Part shown: in pieces, positions 1-7,668 of the stretch
How positions within the stretch are numbered: position 1 is the first letter of the stretch
Layout of the letters: every line of letters starts with the position of its first letter
Assembly (NCBI GenBank): GCA_002437665.1
Contig: DJQW01000003.1
Span: 1 to 62,188 of the forward strand
Direction of reading: 5' to 3'
DNA: 62,188 nt
Source: Alphaproteobacteria bacterium UBA6376
Lineage (GTDB): Bacteria; Pseudomonadota; Alphaproteobacteria; Rs-D84
Position numbers and translations under genes: made by a program
Notes under the pieces: model-generated
What the model was told of the DNA's origin: nothing
The model's input: only the letters and a program-made list of their open reading frames with translations
Databases searched by the model: none

Positions 1-65
1 GCAAATGCATTGCCAACAAAAATAGTCATTGCTAAACACGTCAAAAAACGCAGAAATCTGGACAT
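1..65 (-). CDS. 5' end of a secreted-protein gene (partial)
   Basis: Only the first 21 codons lie in the window; the gene runs off its left edge. The ATG at 65-63 is preceded by an AGAGG-type ribosome binding site. The translation begins MSRFLRFLTC, continues with a hydrophobic core and ends near GNAFA, which is a classic Sec signal peptide with an AxA-like cleavage site. The mature protein is outside the window, so no function can be given. Confidence 0.7.
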   Translation of the reverse strand, partial: MSRFLRFLTCLAMTIFVGNAF

Positions 66-151
66 TTTTCCCACTTCTTTTCCTCTTTTAGTTTCATTCT
101 AGAAAAAAAACGGCATACGACGCAAGAGAAAAAATAAGCATGAATAATGAA

Positions 152-181
152 ATAAAAAAACGCGTCACATCGACGCGTAAA
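152..181 (-). terminator. Terminator after the CAU tRNA
   Basis: An ACGCGTC/GACGCGT hairpin is followed on the minus strand by a run of seven T. It ends the tRNA transcript just downstream. Confidence 0.7.
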
Positions 182-187
182 TTTGAT

Positions 188-264
188 TGGTGGGTTAGGT
201 AGGACTTGAACCCACGACCAAAGCGTTATGAGCGCTCCGCTCTAACCAACTGAGCTACTAACCC
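188..264 (-). tRNA. tRNA with CAU anticodon (Ile2 or elongator Met)
   Basis: This is a complete cloverleaf of 77 nt with an encoded CCA. The acceptor stem is GGGTTAG/CTAACCC. The anticodon loop is CTCATAA, closed by a GAGCG/CGCTT stem. A CAU anticodon occurs in initiator Met, elongator Met and lysidine-modified Ile2. The loop and the following TTGGTCG variable region look more like Ile2 (AUA-reading) than Met, and the first base pair rules against an initiator. The final identity needs the tilS determinants to be compared. Confidence 0.9.
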
Positions 265-273
265 ACGGACGCA

Positions 274-301
274 ATTATATCTGTTTTCGCATTCGTTGCA
301 A
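274..301 (-). promoter_or_regulatory. Promoter of the CAU tRNA
   Basis: A minus-strand TTGCAA box (301-296) is separated by 16 nt from a perfect TATAAT (279-274), which lies about 9 nt before the tRNA 5' end. The -35 box is the same as at ssrA, tRNA-Arg and tRNA-Ser in this window. Confidence 0.75.
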
Positions 302-357
302 GTGCTTTTTACATTATGTGCTTTATTTTTACGCGGGTCTGTGGCAATATGTTGCGT

Positions 358-1638
358 ATGAGTTTGATAAAACCGATTTTGAATGATACCCAAATGGCGG
401 CCTTTGACGCGGTTGCGCATTCTAATTCAAATGTATTGATTCTGGGTCAGGCGGGCACGGGTAAATCCACATTTGTAAATTACCTGAAATCCGCGTTGAA
501 CAAGCGGGTTATTTGTGCGTGCCCCACGGCCGTATCGGCATTGAATATCGGCGGGCAAACGATACATTCGCTGTTTCAAATCCAGCCACGTGATTTTATT
601 ATGCCCGAATTACTAAAATTAAAGGCCAAACCGCGCAATATATTAAATGCGACCGATGTGCTGATTATTGATGAAATTTCAATGGTTGCGCCTGATTTGC
701 TGGACGCTATGGACATTTTGGCACGCAGTGCGCGCCGCAACAATGCGCCATTTGGCGGAATTCAGATTGTTGCAATCGGTGATTTGTTCCAGTTGCCGCC
801 GGTTATCACCCGTGATGCGGCACAATTCTATCAACAGGCATACGGTCACGAAAATGCGTACTTTTTTGATGCAAATGTTGCGCATCGGTGCGATTTTCGC
901 CGATTTGACTTTGAATGCGTGTATCGCCAGAACGATACAGCGTTGCTGGACAACCTGATTCAGTTGCGTCATGGCGAATTGGGGGCGTTGAATTTCTTTA
1001 ATAATTGCCAGATTGCGGATGTGTCGCGACGCGCCAATGCTGTGATAATCACGCCGTTTCGTGCGGTTGCTGAACGTATCAATGCCGACCGATTGGCGCA
1101 AATCAATGCGCCGGTTGTGTCGTACACCGGTGTTTTATCAGGAACGTTTTCCGAACGTGACGTGCCCGCACCAATGAACCTGACGTTAAAGGTTGGGGCG
1201 TTGGTGGTGTTCGTAAAAAACAGCGACAAATGGCACAACGGTTCAATGGGTATTGTCCAGAACCTGTCCGCGCGCGAAATTACGGTGCAATTATTGAACA
1301 AAGAACGCGATATTGTGACGGTTCGCCCCGATAAATGGGAAAAAATAGAATACACCCGTGACGAAAACGACCGCGTTATTGAAAACGAGGTTGGTAGTTT
1401 CAAGCAATTCCCGCTGAATTTGGGCTATGCCATGACAATACACAAGGCACAGGGCAAAACACTGGATGCGGTTGTGGTTGATATTTCGCGTGGTGCGTTT
1501 GCACATGGCCAAACATACGTCGCATTGTCCCGCACGCGCAGTGCGGCGGACATGCATATTGCAACGCCCCTGCGGCCGCGTGATGTTATTTTTGATTCCC
1601 GCGTGCTAAGTTTTGTTGATGCAAATCAGCCAGCATAA
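358..1638 (+). CDS. PIF1/RecD2-like superfamily 1B DNA helicase
   Basis: This is a 426-residue ATPase of the PIF1 type, which uses ATP to unwind DNA 5' to 3'. Walker A GQAGTGKS lies at residues 30-37 and the Walker B segment LIIDEIS near 102-108. The C-terminal UvrD_C_2-like part holds AMTIHKAQGKTLD and YVALSRTRS (helicase motifs V and VI). The reading frame is open back to 316, but family alignment favours MSLIKPILNDTQ at 358; 349 is an alternative and no strong ribosome binding site decides. It is a stand-alone gene whose last 53 nt overlap the convergent gene at 1586-2674. A role in replication or recombination is likely from the family; the exact substrate is unknown. Confidence 0.88.
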   Translation: MSLIKPILNDTQMAAFDAVAHSNSNVLILGQAGTGKSTFVNYLKSALNKRVICACPTAVSALNIGGQTIHSLFQIQPRDFIMPELLKLKAKPRNILNATDVLIIDEISMVAPDLLDAMDILARSARRNNAPFGGIQIVAIGDLFQLPPVITRDAAQFYQQAYGHENAYFFDANVAHRCDFRRFDFECVYRQNDTALLDNLIQLRHGELGALNFFNNCQIADVSRRANAVIITPFRAVAERINADRLAQINAPVVSYTGVLSGTFSERDVPAPMNLTLKVGALVVFVKNSDKWHNGSMGIVQNLSAREITVQLLNKERDIVTVRPDKWEKIEYTRDENDRVIENEVGSFKQFPLNLGYAMTIHKAQGKTLDAVVVDISRGAFAHGQTYVALSRTRSAADMHIATPLRPRDVIFDSRVLSFVDANQPA

Positions 1639-2674
1639 TATTGTACAGCGCATCGCCGGCGCGTTTCATCTGGTCAAAATCAACGTTTTTCCCATTTACC
1701 AATTCCCGCACAGACGGCACAGCGCGCCCCGTCAGCATGTTCTTTGCGCCGCGTACCAATGCGTTGCGTTCGGCATCAAATAATATGCCACCATCGTCAG
1801 ATGTCATCATTTCCGCGCGTTCATCACGCAGAATCCCGCGGTGGTCATGTTCACCAATAAACGAACTGCGCAGACGCTGGACAACAAACAGGTTGCCGCG
1901 GTCGCCCGCAAAGAACGCTGGCACAACATCGCCGGAATTTTCCGACATATATCGCGCGAACGCGTTGCCATGATTCTGCATCGTGGTATCTTCGGCGGAC
2001 GCAAACGACAGTGTGTTAAAACGGCGGCGGTTCGGGTTCAGTGGACTCAGGGGCCCATGCTGAATCACCAGTAAATTATGCTGAATCTTGGCAATTTGTT
2101 CGGGTGTGCGCCCCGCGGTGGTCAGTTGTTGCGCCATATAATCACCCAGTTGCGTTATCGCCGCCGCGCCGTGGCTGTGCCCATAAAACATGATATTGCG
2201 CATGTTTTTAATCGCCGTGTTTATCGGACGCACGCGGCCATTTTCGTCAAACAGGCGTGGCCGCAACAGTACGTTATATAAATCAATAATGTAATTTGGA
2301 ACGGGTTCTTTGGCGCGCATTTCGTCCAGACGGGCGGTTTGGGCGGCGCGTGTGATTGGGTGGGCGGCCAAATTTAATTTACGCCCCGCGCGATGAAACA
2401 AATCGGCACGTTCCAGCGACGGACTGCGCGATGCAAAATCATAGACCACAGAATAAACATTTATGCCGGAAACTTTTTCTTCGGCCAACGCGCGATACAG
2501 CATTTTGCCATATGAATTTGCGTGAATTTCCGCATTGGTCAGTTCGCCGCCAAACGCCACAATCGCCGGCACGTCAACGGGGACGGTCGGGGCGTCCACC
2601 ATATTATACGCGGCCGCGCCACCTGGGGCGGTGCGCTGAATAACGCGGGCATGACTGGGGCGATATGCGGTCAT
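1586..2674 (-). CDS. Hypothetical protein with a GHSHG nucleophile-elbow motif
   Basis: This is a 362-residue protein not assigned to a named family. A segment IMFYGHSHGAAAI near residue 170 fits the GxSxG nucleophile elbow of alpha/beta hydrolases, and several lipase-like proteins have His before and after the Ser. The N-terminus is Pro/Ala rich with no signal peptide, so the protein is probably cytoplasmic or exported by another route. It starts by a 4-base ATGA overlap with rimI, making it the last gene of the lon-like/tsaB/rimI cluster. Its 3' end overlaps the PIF1-like gene by 53 nt in the opposite direction. Hydrolase activity is an inference from one motif. Confidence 0.75.
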   Translation of the reverse strand: MTAYRPSHARVIQRTAPGGAAAYNMVDAPTVPVDVPAIVAFGGELTNAEIHANSYGKMLYRALAEEKVSGINVYSVVYDFASRSPSLERADLFHRAGRKLNLAAHPITRAAQTARLDEMRAKEPVPNYIIDLYNVLLRPRLFDENGRVRPINTAIKNMRNIMFYGHSHGAAAITQLGDYMAQQLTTAGRTPEQIAKIQHNLLVIQHGPLSPLNPNRRRFNTLSFASAEDTTMQNHGNAFARYMSENSGDVVPAFFAGDRGNLFVVQRLRSSFIGEHDHRGILRDERAEMMTSDDGGILFDAERNALVRGAKNMLTGRAVPSVRELVNGKNVDFDQMKRAGDALYNIMLADLHQQNLARGNQK

Positions 2675-3057
2675 AATTCTTTCTCCATCATAATGGCGTC
2701 GATGCCATCATAGTATTTTGGGCGAACGCCAATCTGGTGAAATCCCGCACGTTCATACAGTTTGCGGGCAGGGGCGTTGTTCTCTGCGACCTCTAAAAAT
2801 AATTTTTTGATACCGCGGGCGCGCAAGTCCTGTTCGGCAACAACCAGCATTGCAGACGCAATTCCACCGCGACGCGCGTCAGGGTGAACGCCGATGGTGA
2901 TTATTTCCGCCTCGTCCGCGACGGCACGATATACGATAAAACCATTTTGACTGGCGATAATGTCACAGCCCGACTTTTTCAAATCGGCAAAATCCTGTGC
3001 CGTCCACGGTTTGGACGGAAAGCAGGCGCGGTGCAGATTTTCCAGTTCATTCAGCAT
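2671..3057 (-). CDS. rimI: Ribosomal-protein-alanine N-acetyltransferase RimI
   Basis: This is a 128-residue GNAT acetyltransferase. The acetyl-CoA loop is visible as GVHPDARRGGIASAMLVVAEQ, of the V-x-x-x-x-R/Q-x-x-G-x-G/A type. It is followed by LFLEVAENNAPARKLYERAGF, the usual GNAT motif B with the catalytic Tyr region. RimI modifies the N-terminus of a ribosomal protein (S18 in E. coli). The upstream reading frame is open, but the start at 3057 (MLNELENLHRA), which overlaps the tsaB stop by 11 nt, gives the family length. The tsaB-rimI pairing is very common in bacteria and supports both names. Confidence 0.87.
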   Translation of the reverse strand: MLNELENLHRACFPSKPWTAQDFADLKKSGCDIIASQNGFIVYRAVADEAEIITIGVHPDARRGGIASAMLVVAEQDLRARGIKKLFLEVAENNAPARKLYERAGFHQIGVRPKYYDGIDAIMMEKEL

Positions 3058-3595
3058 GGGCGGCGTGCTCTTCGGCGTAACTGGGGCGCAGATACATTGG
3101 AACAACGGCGTCCAAATTGCCCGCGGCCAGTTTTTGTTCGGCGATTTTTGTCGCCAGTGTTAAATCAAACGGTTTGTGCCCAACGGTTTGCGGACATTCC
3201 ATTTGGCGTGTTTCCAGTTCTTCGATGGACATTGTCTGTGGTTGGGTTTTCGCAGATGCGACAAAGAAATCACCACGTCCGGATTCAATCGCGACAAATG
3301 CGTCCGGCGTTGCCGCTAAATACAGTTCAAATGCGTTGATTGGCACAACAGGAATATTCAGTCCCATTGCCAATCCCTTGGCATAGGCGATGCCCAAACG
3401 AATCCCCGTAAAACTGCCGGGGCCGACGACAACGGCAATGGCGGTCAAATCGTGCCACGACGCGCCACATTCATGCATAAATTTTTCACATTCAATCGGC
3501 AATGCAACGGACTGTTTTTCGGCATCAACACGCACGTGATGCGCGCCCAGCACAAATTCCAATCCCGCCCCAGATGTATTTATAACCAGTATCAT
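3047..3595 (-). CDS. tsaB: tRNA t6A biosynthesis protein TsaB
   Basis: This is a 182-residue ASKHA-fold protein that helps TsaD make N6-threonylcarbamoyladenosine at position 37 of ANN-decoding tRNAs. The N-terminal MILVINTSG and the segment VVVGPGSFTGIRLGIAYAKG are diagnostic for the family. It is shorter than the E. coli protein (about 230 residues), but the dimer-forming N-terminal half is complete. The partner tsaD lies in this window at 30443-31573. It follows a small ORF after one nt and overlaps rimI. A TTGTTT-17-TATAAT match lies inside that small ORF. Confidence 0.9.
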   Translation of the reverse strand: MILVINTSGAGLEFVLGAHHVRVDAEKQSVALPIECEKFMHECGASWHDLTAIAVVVGPGSFTGIRLGIAYAKGLAMGLNIPVVPINAFELYLAATPDAFVAIESGRGDFFVASAKTQPQTMSIEELETRQMECPQTVGHKPFDLTLATKIAEQKLAAGNLDAVVPMYLRPSYAEEHAAHAE

Positions 3596-3596
3596 T

Positions 3597-3860
3597 TTAC
3601 CGTGCCTTTGTTATTTTGTTTTGAATTATACGCAAAACTATGCGTGCAAACAACCCATTATGCATATCACTGGTGTTATTTTGTGTGTTGCGCGCATACA
3701 CCAACGCGTGACCGCGTCGTTCCAACGGGTGAACGCAAACCAATTCATGCACGTCCGCGGTAACACGATATACGTTATTGTCAGACGACCGCACACAATG
3801 AACTTCTGCATCAGATCGGTGCAGGTTTTTGCAAATTGAATATTGTTCAGTTATGTTCAT
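3597..3860 (-). CDS. Small hypothetical protein between the lon-like gene and tsaB
   Basis: This is an 87-codon ORF that exactly fills the space between the lon-like stop (20 nt upstream) and tsaB (1 nt downstream). Its codon use is compatible with neighbouring genes, and segments such as NNVYRVTADVHELVCVHPLE look protein-like. The ribosome binding site is weak, no family is recognised and a promoter match for tsaB lies inside it. It has no resemblance to a Lon protease domain. It could be a chance ORF. Confidence 0.45.
   Translation of the reverse strand: MNITEQYSICKNLHRSDAEVHCVRSSDNNVYRVTADVHELVCVHPLERRGHALVYARNTQNNTSDMHNGLFARIVLRIIQNKITKAR
3619..3647 (-). promoter_or_regulatory. Candidate promoter for tsaB-rimI
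   Basis: TTGTTT, 17 nt, TATAAT on the minus strand lies inside the end of the 87-codon ORF, about 30 nt before the tsaB ATG. It would give the tRNA-modification genes their own transcript. Confidence 0.4.
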
Positions 3861-3879
3861 GCCTGTATCTTTTTGTCAT

Positions 3880-5637
3880 CTATGCGCGTGCGCCAAAACC
3901 AATGCGTTTTGCCATAATCGCAGATTTATGCACCGACAACAGTTCGTCAATCTTTGCGATTGTAAATTCTGTTTTTGCATCTTCGCAATTATTCAGCAAC
4001 AATTCACGACGCAAAATAGCGGTCAATTCACGCTGTAATTCACGTACCCCTTGTTCAGACGTGTAATCGTGAATAACATGCCGCAACGCATCATCAGAAA
4101 TCACGATATTATCTGGATTCCATCCCGTGTCGTGCGCCGCACGTGCAATCAAATGCTCGCGCGCAATACGAACCTTTTCATCTTCGCTGTACCCTGGGAT
4201 TTCAATAATTTCCATACGGTCTTTCAATGCCGCCGACATATTCAAACTGTTTGCGGTTGCAATGAACAATACGTTGGACAGGTCAAAGTCAACCTCCAAA
4301 TAATGATCGCGGAATGTCTTGTTCTGTTCTGGGTCAAGGATTTCCAGCAACGCAGATTCCGGATCACCGCGCCAATCGCGTCCCATCTTGTCAATTTCGT
4401 CCAGCACAATCACAGGATTGTTCGCCTTGCAACGTTTCAGCGCGTCCATAATGCGGCCGGTCTGTGCGCCAATGTATGTCTTGCGATGGCCGCGGAAATG
4501 CGCCTCGTCCGAAACACCACCCAATGAAATACGATGATATTTGCGCCCCAATGCGGTTGCAATGGATTTCGCCAACGATGTTTTTCCAACCCCAGGTGCA
4601 CCAACAAAGCACAGAATGCTGCCCTGATTGCCACCTGTCTTTTTCATAACGGCAATGTGCTCCAAAATGCGCTCTTTGACCGCCTGCATACCGGAATGTT
4701 CGCTGTCCAATACGCCACGCGCCACATTCAGGTCAATCTCGGACTTGTCAGATTTGCCCCACGGCATGGACAATAATTCGTCCAAATACGACTTTAACAA
4801 CGCGCCATCATTAGACATCGGCGCAAAAGAACGCATGCGTTTCCATTCGGTCATGGCCTTTTCGCGCACGTCCGCGGGCAGGGGGGCTTTTTCAATACGC
4901 TTGCGCATATTTTCAGAATCCACCTCGTCACTGTCTTCGCCCATCTCGTGCTGAATCGCACGCATTTTTTCTTGCAAAATCGCCTCGCGACGGCCACGTT
5001 CCATCTGTTGCTGAATACGGCGATTGATGGAATCTTCAATCTTGGCCGTCGCCATAATCAGGTTGATTTGTTCCAGCAAGATTACCAGTTTATCGTGCCA
5101 ACTGGTTGTGCGCAAAATGCGAATTGCCACGTCGGGTTCCAGCCCCGCCATCTGAATCACGCCATCAACAAACGCCGCCAATGGGTAATTCTGCATCAGA
5201 CCGCGCAACCGATCGGCCTTGAATTTACGCACACCGGACAGTTGCTGCATATTTTCGGCAATTTTATCGCGCAGGGCGATTGTCTGTTCGTCGCGTTCAT
5301 CGTTTGCGACAATAATCGGCGTGACGTCGGCCGAAAACAGGCCGTCCGACACCGCAATATCGGTCAAATTCACCGCGTGCGTGGTCAAAATAATAACGTG
5401 CGCCGAACCGTCTGGCATACGCAAAACGTGTGCGATATCGCCAATCGTGCCGATATCGTAAATATCTTCGGGTGCGGCGGGGTACGACCACGAATGCTGG
5501 GGCACTAAAACAATGTGCCCACCAGATGCGGCGGTGGCCTCTATACAAGCGATGGACTGGGGGTTGTCAACGTACACCGGTACAGTATTGTCGGGATGAA
5601 CAACCAAATCACGAACGGGTAAAATAAATTCTTTCAT
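3880..5637 (-). CDS. Lon-like AAA+ ATPase lacking the protease domain
   Basis: This is a 585-residue protein with the N-terminal substrate-binding domain (from MKEFILPVRDLVVHP), a coiled-coil linker (ERGRREAILQEKMRAIQHEMGE) and the full AAA+ module of Lon. Walker A GAPGVGKTS lies near residue 345, Walker B VIVLDEIDKMGRDWRGDP near 411, and the sensor and lid region follows to about 575. Lon normally has 780-810 residues and ends in a proteolytic domain with a Ser-Lys dyad. Here the protein stops after the lid at GFGARA. Only 285 nt remain before tsaB, too little for the missing 200 residues, so a simple frameshift cannot explain it. It may act as an unfoldase or chaperone, or be degenerate. 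Confidence 0.9.
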   Translation of the reverse strand: MKEFILPVRDLVVHPDNTVPVYVDNPQSIACIEATAASGGHIVLVPQHSWSYPAAPEDIYDIGTIGDIAHVLRMPDGSAHVIILTTHAVNLTDIAVSDGLFSADVTPIIVANDERDEQTIALRDKIAENMQQLSGVRKFKADRLRGLMQNYPLAAFVDGVIQMAGLEPDVAIRILRTTSWHDKLVILLEQINLIMATAKIEDSINRRIQQQMERGRREAILQEKMRAIQHEMGEDSDEVDSENMRKRIEKAPLPADVREKAMTEWKRMRSFAPMSNDGALLKSYLDELLSMPWGKSDKSEIDLNVARGVLDSEHSGMQAVKERILEHIAVMKKTGGNQGSILCFVGAPGVGKTSLAKSIATALGRKYHRISLGGVSDEAHFRGHRKTYIGAQTGRIMDALKRCKANNPVIVLDEIDKMGRDWRGDPESALLEILDPEQNKTFRDHYLEVDFDLSNVLFIATANSLNMSAALKDRMEIIEIPGYSEDEKVRIAREHLIARAAHDTGWNPDNIVISDDALRHVIHDYTSEQGVRELQRELTAILRRELLLNNCEDAKTEFTIAKIDELLSVHKSAIMAKRIGFGARA

Positions 5638-5683
5638 AGCGCAATAAATATAAGATATTTTTATAATAATTCAAGGGTAATAA

Positions 5684-5710
5684 AAATCCCCTGAAAAAAT
5701 CAGGGGATTT
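5684..5710. terminator. Bidirectional hairpin terminator
   Basis: A near-perfect AAATCCCCTGA/TCAGGGGATTT inverted repeat lies just after the small membrane protein gene and before the lon-like gene. It has T tracts on both strands. Confidence 0.7.
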
Positions 5711-5731
5711 CAAATATCAATCGTCACAGAT

Positions 5732-5962
5732 TTAGCGACGACGACCATTAAAACCGTTGTACTGTGCGGTGTTGCTGGAACGTTTTGACAAATAACGTGC
5801 CGCAATCAAAACCAACCATTCCAATGCCAAAATGCCCATATAGAACAATTTGTTTTCAATACCCTGTGCCCAGCCCAAAACATAAACGATTTGCGCCATG
5901 AATGATACGTATAAAATACCAAACATGCTGGTAAAGAATACTTTTTTAACCTTTCCAAACAT
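5732..5962 (-). CDS. Small two-helix membrane protein
   Basis: This is a 76-residue protein with hydrophobic stretches at about residues 8-32 and 38-58 and a basic, Asn-rich tail ending NGFNGRRR. It is probably an inner-membrane protein. It begins with a fair AAGGCAG ribosome binding site, lies just downstream of the end of ssrA on the same strand and is closed by the 5684-5710 hairpin. No family is recognised. Confidence 0.68.
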   Translation of the reverse strand: MFGKVKKVFFTSMFGILYVSFMAQIVYVLGWAQGIENKLFYMGILALEWLVLIAARYLSKRSSNTAQYNGFNGRRR

Positions 5963-6004
5963 TTTTCTGCCTTTTTTCCCTTGTATTAAAATTTATCAAT
6001 GTCG

Positions 6005-6224
6005 GGTTTCTGGTGCCAGGTACCCGACCGACCCCGCAATAAGCGAAATGGATACAATCAACAATCGCCAATCATACCCGATGCCATATTAGGCAGCCAT
6101 TGCAAGGCGAACATTGTCGTTCGCAGCGATTCTATCGCCATTCAGTTTTTAATCGGCTTTTAACGACGCCATGTCGGATTCAATCTTTTGTCTTTACTGC
6201 GCCTGTCGAAACTATGTCAGCCCC
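6005..6224 (-). ncRNA. ssrA: tmRNA coding piece (permuted ssrA, 3' part of gene)
   Basis: The mature 5' end is GGGGCTGACATAGTTTCGACAGG, at 6224 on the minus strand, which is the conserved start of tmRNA. The tag frame follows at 6124-6089 and encodes ANDNVRLAMAA then TAA, so a stalled peptide would receive A+ANDNVRLAMAA, ending in the AA needed for proteolysis. The 3' end is not exact; a GTCGGGT/ACCCGAC hairpin near 6001-6028 is taken as its limit. In normal tmRNA the acceptor end would follow, but here it lies upstream, as in Alphaproteobacteria. Confidence 0.9.
6089..6124 (-). other. tmRNA proteolysis-tag reading frame
   Basis: Twelve codons from the resume codon GCG to TAA encode ANDNVRLAMAA. 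The ANDN start is typical of alphaproteobacterial tags. The -LAMAA end keeps the C-terminal AA recognised by ClpXP-type proteases, with Met in place of the common Leu or Val. Confidence 0.9.
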
Positions 6225-6282
6225 CCGACGTTCAATCACCGTGGCTAAACAACCACAATGATTTTCTGAAATCGAAATAAAT
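6225..6282 (-). other. Intervening segment of permuted pre-tmRNA
   Basis: These 58 nt lie between the CCA end of the acceptor piece and the GGGG start of the coding piece. By analogy with other Alphaproteobacteria this loop is removed during maturation. It contains a GTGGTTGTTTAGCCAC hairpin. Confidence 0.75.
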
Positions 6283-6350
6283 TGGTGGAGCTGTGGGGTA
6301 CCGCCCCCCAGTCCAAAACGTCTATTCCACAAAGATTTCAGAATCATCAT
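6283..6350 (-). ncRNA. ssrA: tmRNA acceptor piece (permuted ssrA, 5' part of gene)
   Basis: The piece ends CAGCTCCACCA at 6283 and pairs with GGGGCTG of the coding piece to form the tRNA-like acceptor stem, including the G-U pair recognised by alanyl-tRNA synthetase. The T arm is TGGGG-loop-CCCCA with loop GGCGGTA. The 5' limit near 6350 is estimated from the promoter. Confidence 0.85.
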
Positions 6351-6368
6351 CGCTTGCGCGACGTGTGT

Positions 6369-6397
6369 ATTATAAATATTTACGGTGGAAATTGCAA
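6369..6397 (-). promoter_or_regulatory. ssrA promoter
   Basis: On the minus strand TTGCAA (6397-6392), a 17-nt spacer and TATAAT (6374-6369) precede the acceptor piece by about 15-20 nt. Confidence 0.8.
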
Positions 6398-6433
6398 GTT
6401 TTTAAGTTATAATCACGGAAAACAGGATTAAAA

Positions 6434-6532
6434 ATGAAGTTCTTAGACAAGGCAAAGATTACAATCAAAGCAGGTGACGGGGGTAACGGCAGTGCCAGTT
6501 TCCGCCGAGAATCCGCACGTTGTGTTTCTTAA
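6434..6532 (+). pseudogene. Truncated duplicate of the obg 5' end
   Basis: The ATG at 6434 opens a 32-codon ORF whose first 26 codons encode exactly the same peptide as the obg start at 6616. All nine nucleotide differences are synonymous. After codon 26 the sequence diverges and stops at TAA 6530-6532. It has the better ribosome binding site of the two (AGGA, 7 nt before ATG) and is the first ATG after the likely -10 box TATAAT near 6408-6413. It may be an integration scar, a translated leader or an assembly artefact. Confidence 0.8.
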
Positions 6533-6615
6533 CGACGAGCGGTATTAGCGAGGAGTTTAGAAAAAGCAGTAAGGATACGCGGCGTCCAACAAACAATACT
6601 AAAAAAGAAAACAAC

Positions 6616-7668
6616 ATGAAATTTCTAGATAAAGCAAAGATTACAATCAAAGCGGGCGACGGGGGTAATGGCAGTGCCAGTTTCCGCCGCGAAAAATATA
6701 TTGAGTTTGGTGGCCCAAACGGCGGCGATGGCGGTCGTGGCGGCGACATTGTTTTTCGTGCCGTGCCAAATGTGAACACGCTGATTGATTACCGGTACAA
6801 GACGAATTTTGCCGCCGGTCGTGGTGAAAATGGTATGGGCAAAATGCGTACGGGCGCATCGGGCGAAACATTGGTTTTGCCTGTGCCAACGGGTACGGTT
6901 ATTTTGTCTGAAAACGAAGAAATCGAATACGCCGACCTGTCTGCCGATGGTATGGAATATCGTGCGGCACGTGGTGGTAACGGCGGGTGGGGCAACCTGC
7001 ATTTCAAAAGCCCGACAAACCGCGCCCCGCGTCAGGCGAACGACGGTCTGCCTGGGGAATCGCGTACGGTTGTGCTGCGTCTGAAATTGATTGCAGATAT
7101 TGGTCTGGTTGGTTTCCCAAATGCAGGCAAATCAACATTGCTGTCGGCAGTGACATCGGCACGACCAAAGATTGCAAATTACCCATTTACAACCCTGAAT
7201 CCACAACTGGGTGTAATGTACGCGCACAATCATGAATATGTGCTGGTTGACCTGCCTGGGTTGATTGAGGGGGCACACACCGGCGTTGGTCTGGGCGATC
7301 GTTTCTTGGGGCACGCCGAACGCACGAAAATGATTTTGCACGTTATTGACGGCACAGAACCGGATTGGGCGGCGCGTTATGCGGCAATTCGCTATGAAAT
7401 GGATTCTTATGGTGGTGGATTGGTGCACAAGCCGGAAATGGTCATCATCAACAAAATCGATGCCATTGACGCAGATGACTTAAAGGCGCGCTTGGCCGAT
7501 TTCAAGAAATCATTTGGGCGCAAAAAGAAACCAGAAATCATAACCATCAGTGCCGCCGGTATGCTGGGCATTCATGAATTGATTTCTGCGATTGAAAAGA
7601 AATTTTTGGAGATAACAGAACATGAAAATATACAAAAATCCGCTGGCGACAGCGTTTCCGACAAATGA
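6616..7668 (+). CDS. obg: GTPase Obg/CgtA
   Basis: This is a 350-residue ribosome-assembly GTPase. The Gly-rich Obg domain occupies residues 1-158 (AGDGGNGSASFRREK, GGPNGGDGGRGGD). The G domain follows with G1 GFPNAGKST near 168, G3 DLPGLIEG near 214 and G4 NKID near 282. It acts at the late 50S maturation step and in stress control. Start 6616 fits the family; the frame is open further upstream to 6520, but that stretch encodes unrelated sequence with atypical codons. The ribosome binding site before 6616 is weak (AAAGAAAA), and 182 nt upstream lies a copy of its own first 26 codons. Confidence 0.95.
   Translation: MKFLDKAKITIKAGDGGNGSASFRREKYIEFGGPNGGDGGRGGDIVFRAVPNVNTLIDYRYKTNFAAGRGENGMGKMRTGASGETLVLPVPTGTVILSENEEIEYADLSADGMEYRAARGGNGGWGNLHFKSPTNRAPRQANDGLPGESRTVVLRLKLIADIGLVGFPNAGKSTLLSAVTSARPKIANYPFTTLNPQLGVMYAHNHEYVLVDLPGLIEGAHTGVGLGDRFLGHAERTKMILHVIDGTEPDWAARYAAIRYEMDSYGGGLVHKPEMVIINKIDAIDADDLKARLADFKKSFGRKKKPEIITISAAGMLGIHELISAIEKKFLEITEHENIQKSAGDSVSDK

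Noticed and set aside
679..1101. Minus-strand ORFs inside the PIF1-like gene
   Set aside because: They are shadows of the real frame; no motif or ribosome binding site supports them.
6520..6615. An N-terminal extension of Obg from 6520
   Set aside because: The extra 32 residues are unlike any Obg N-terminus, and the conserved protein starts exactly at 6616.
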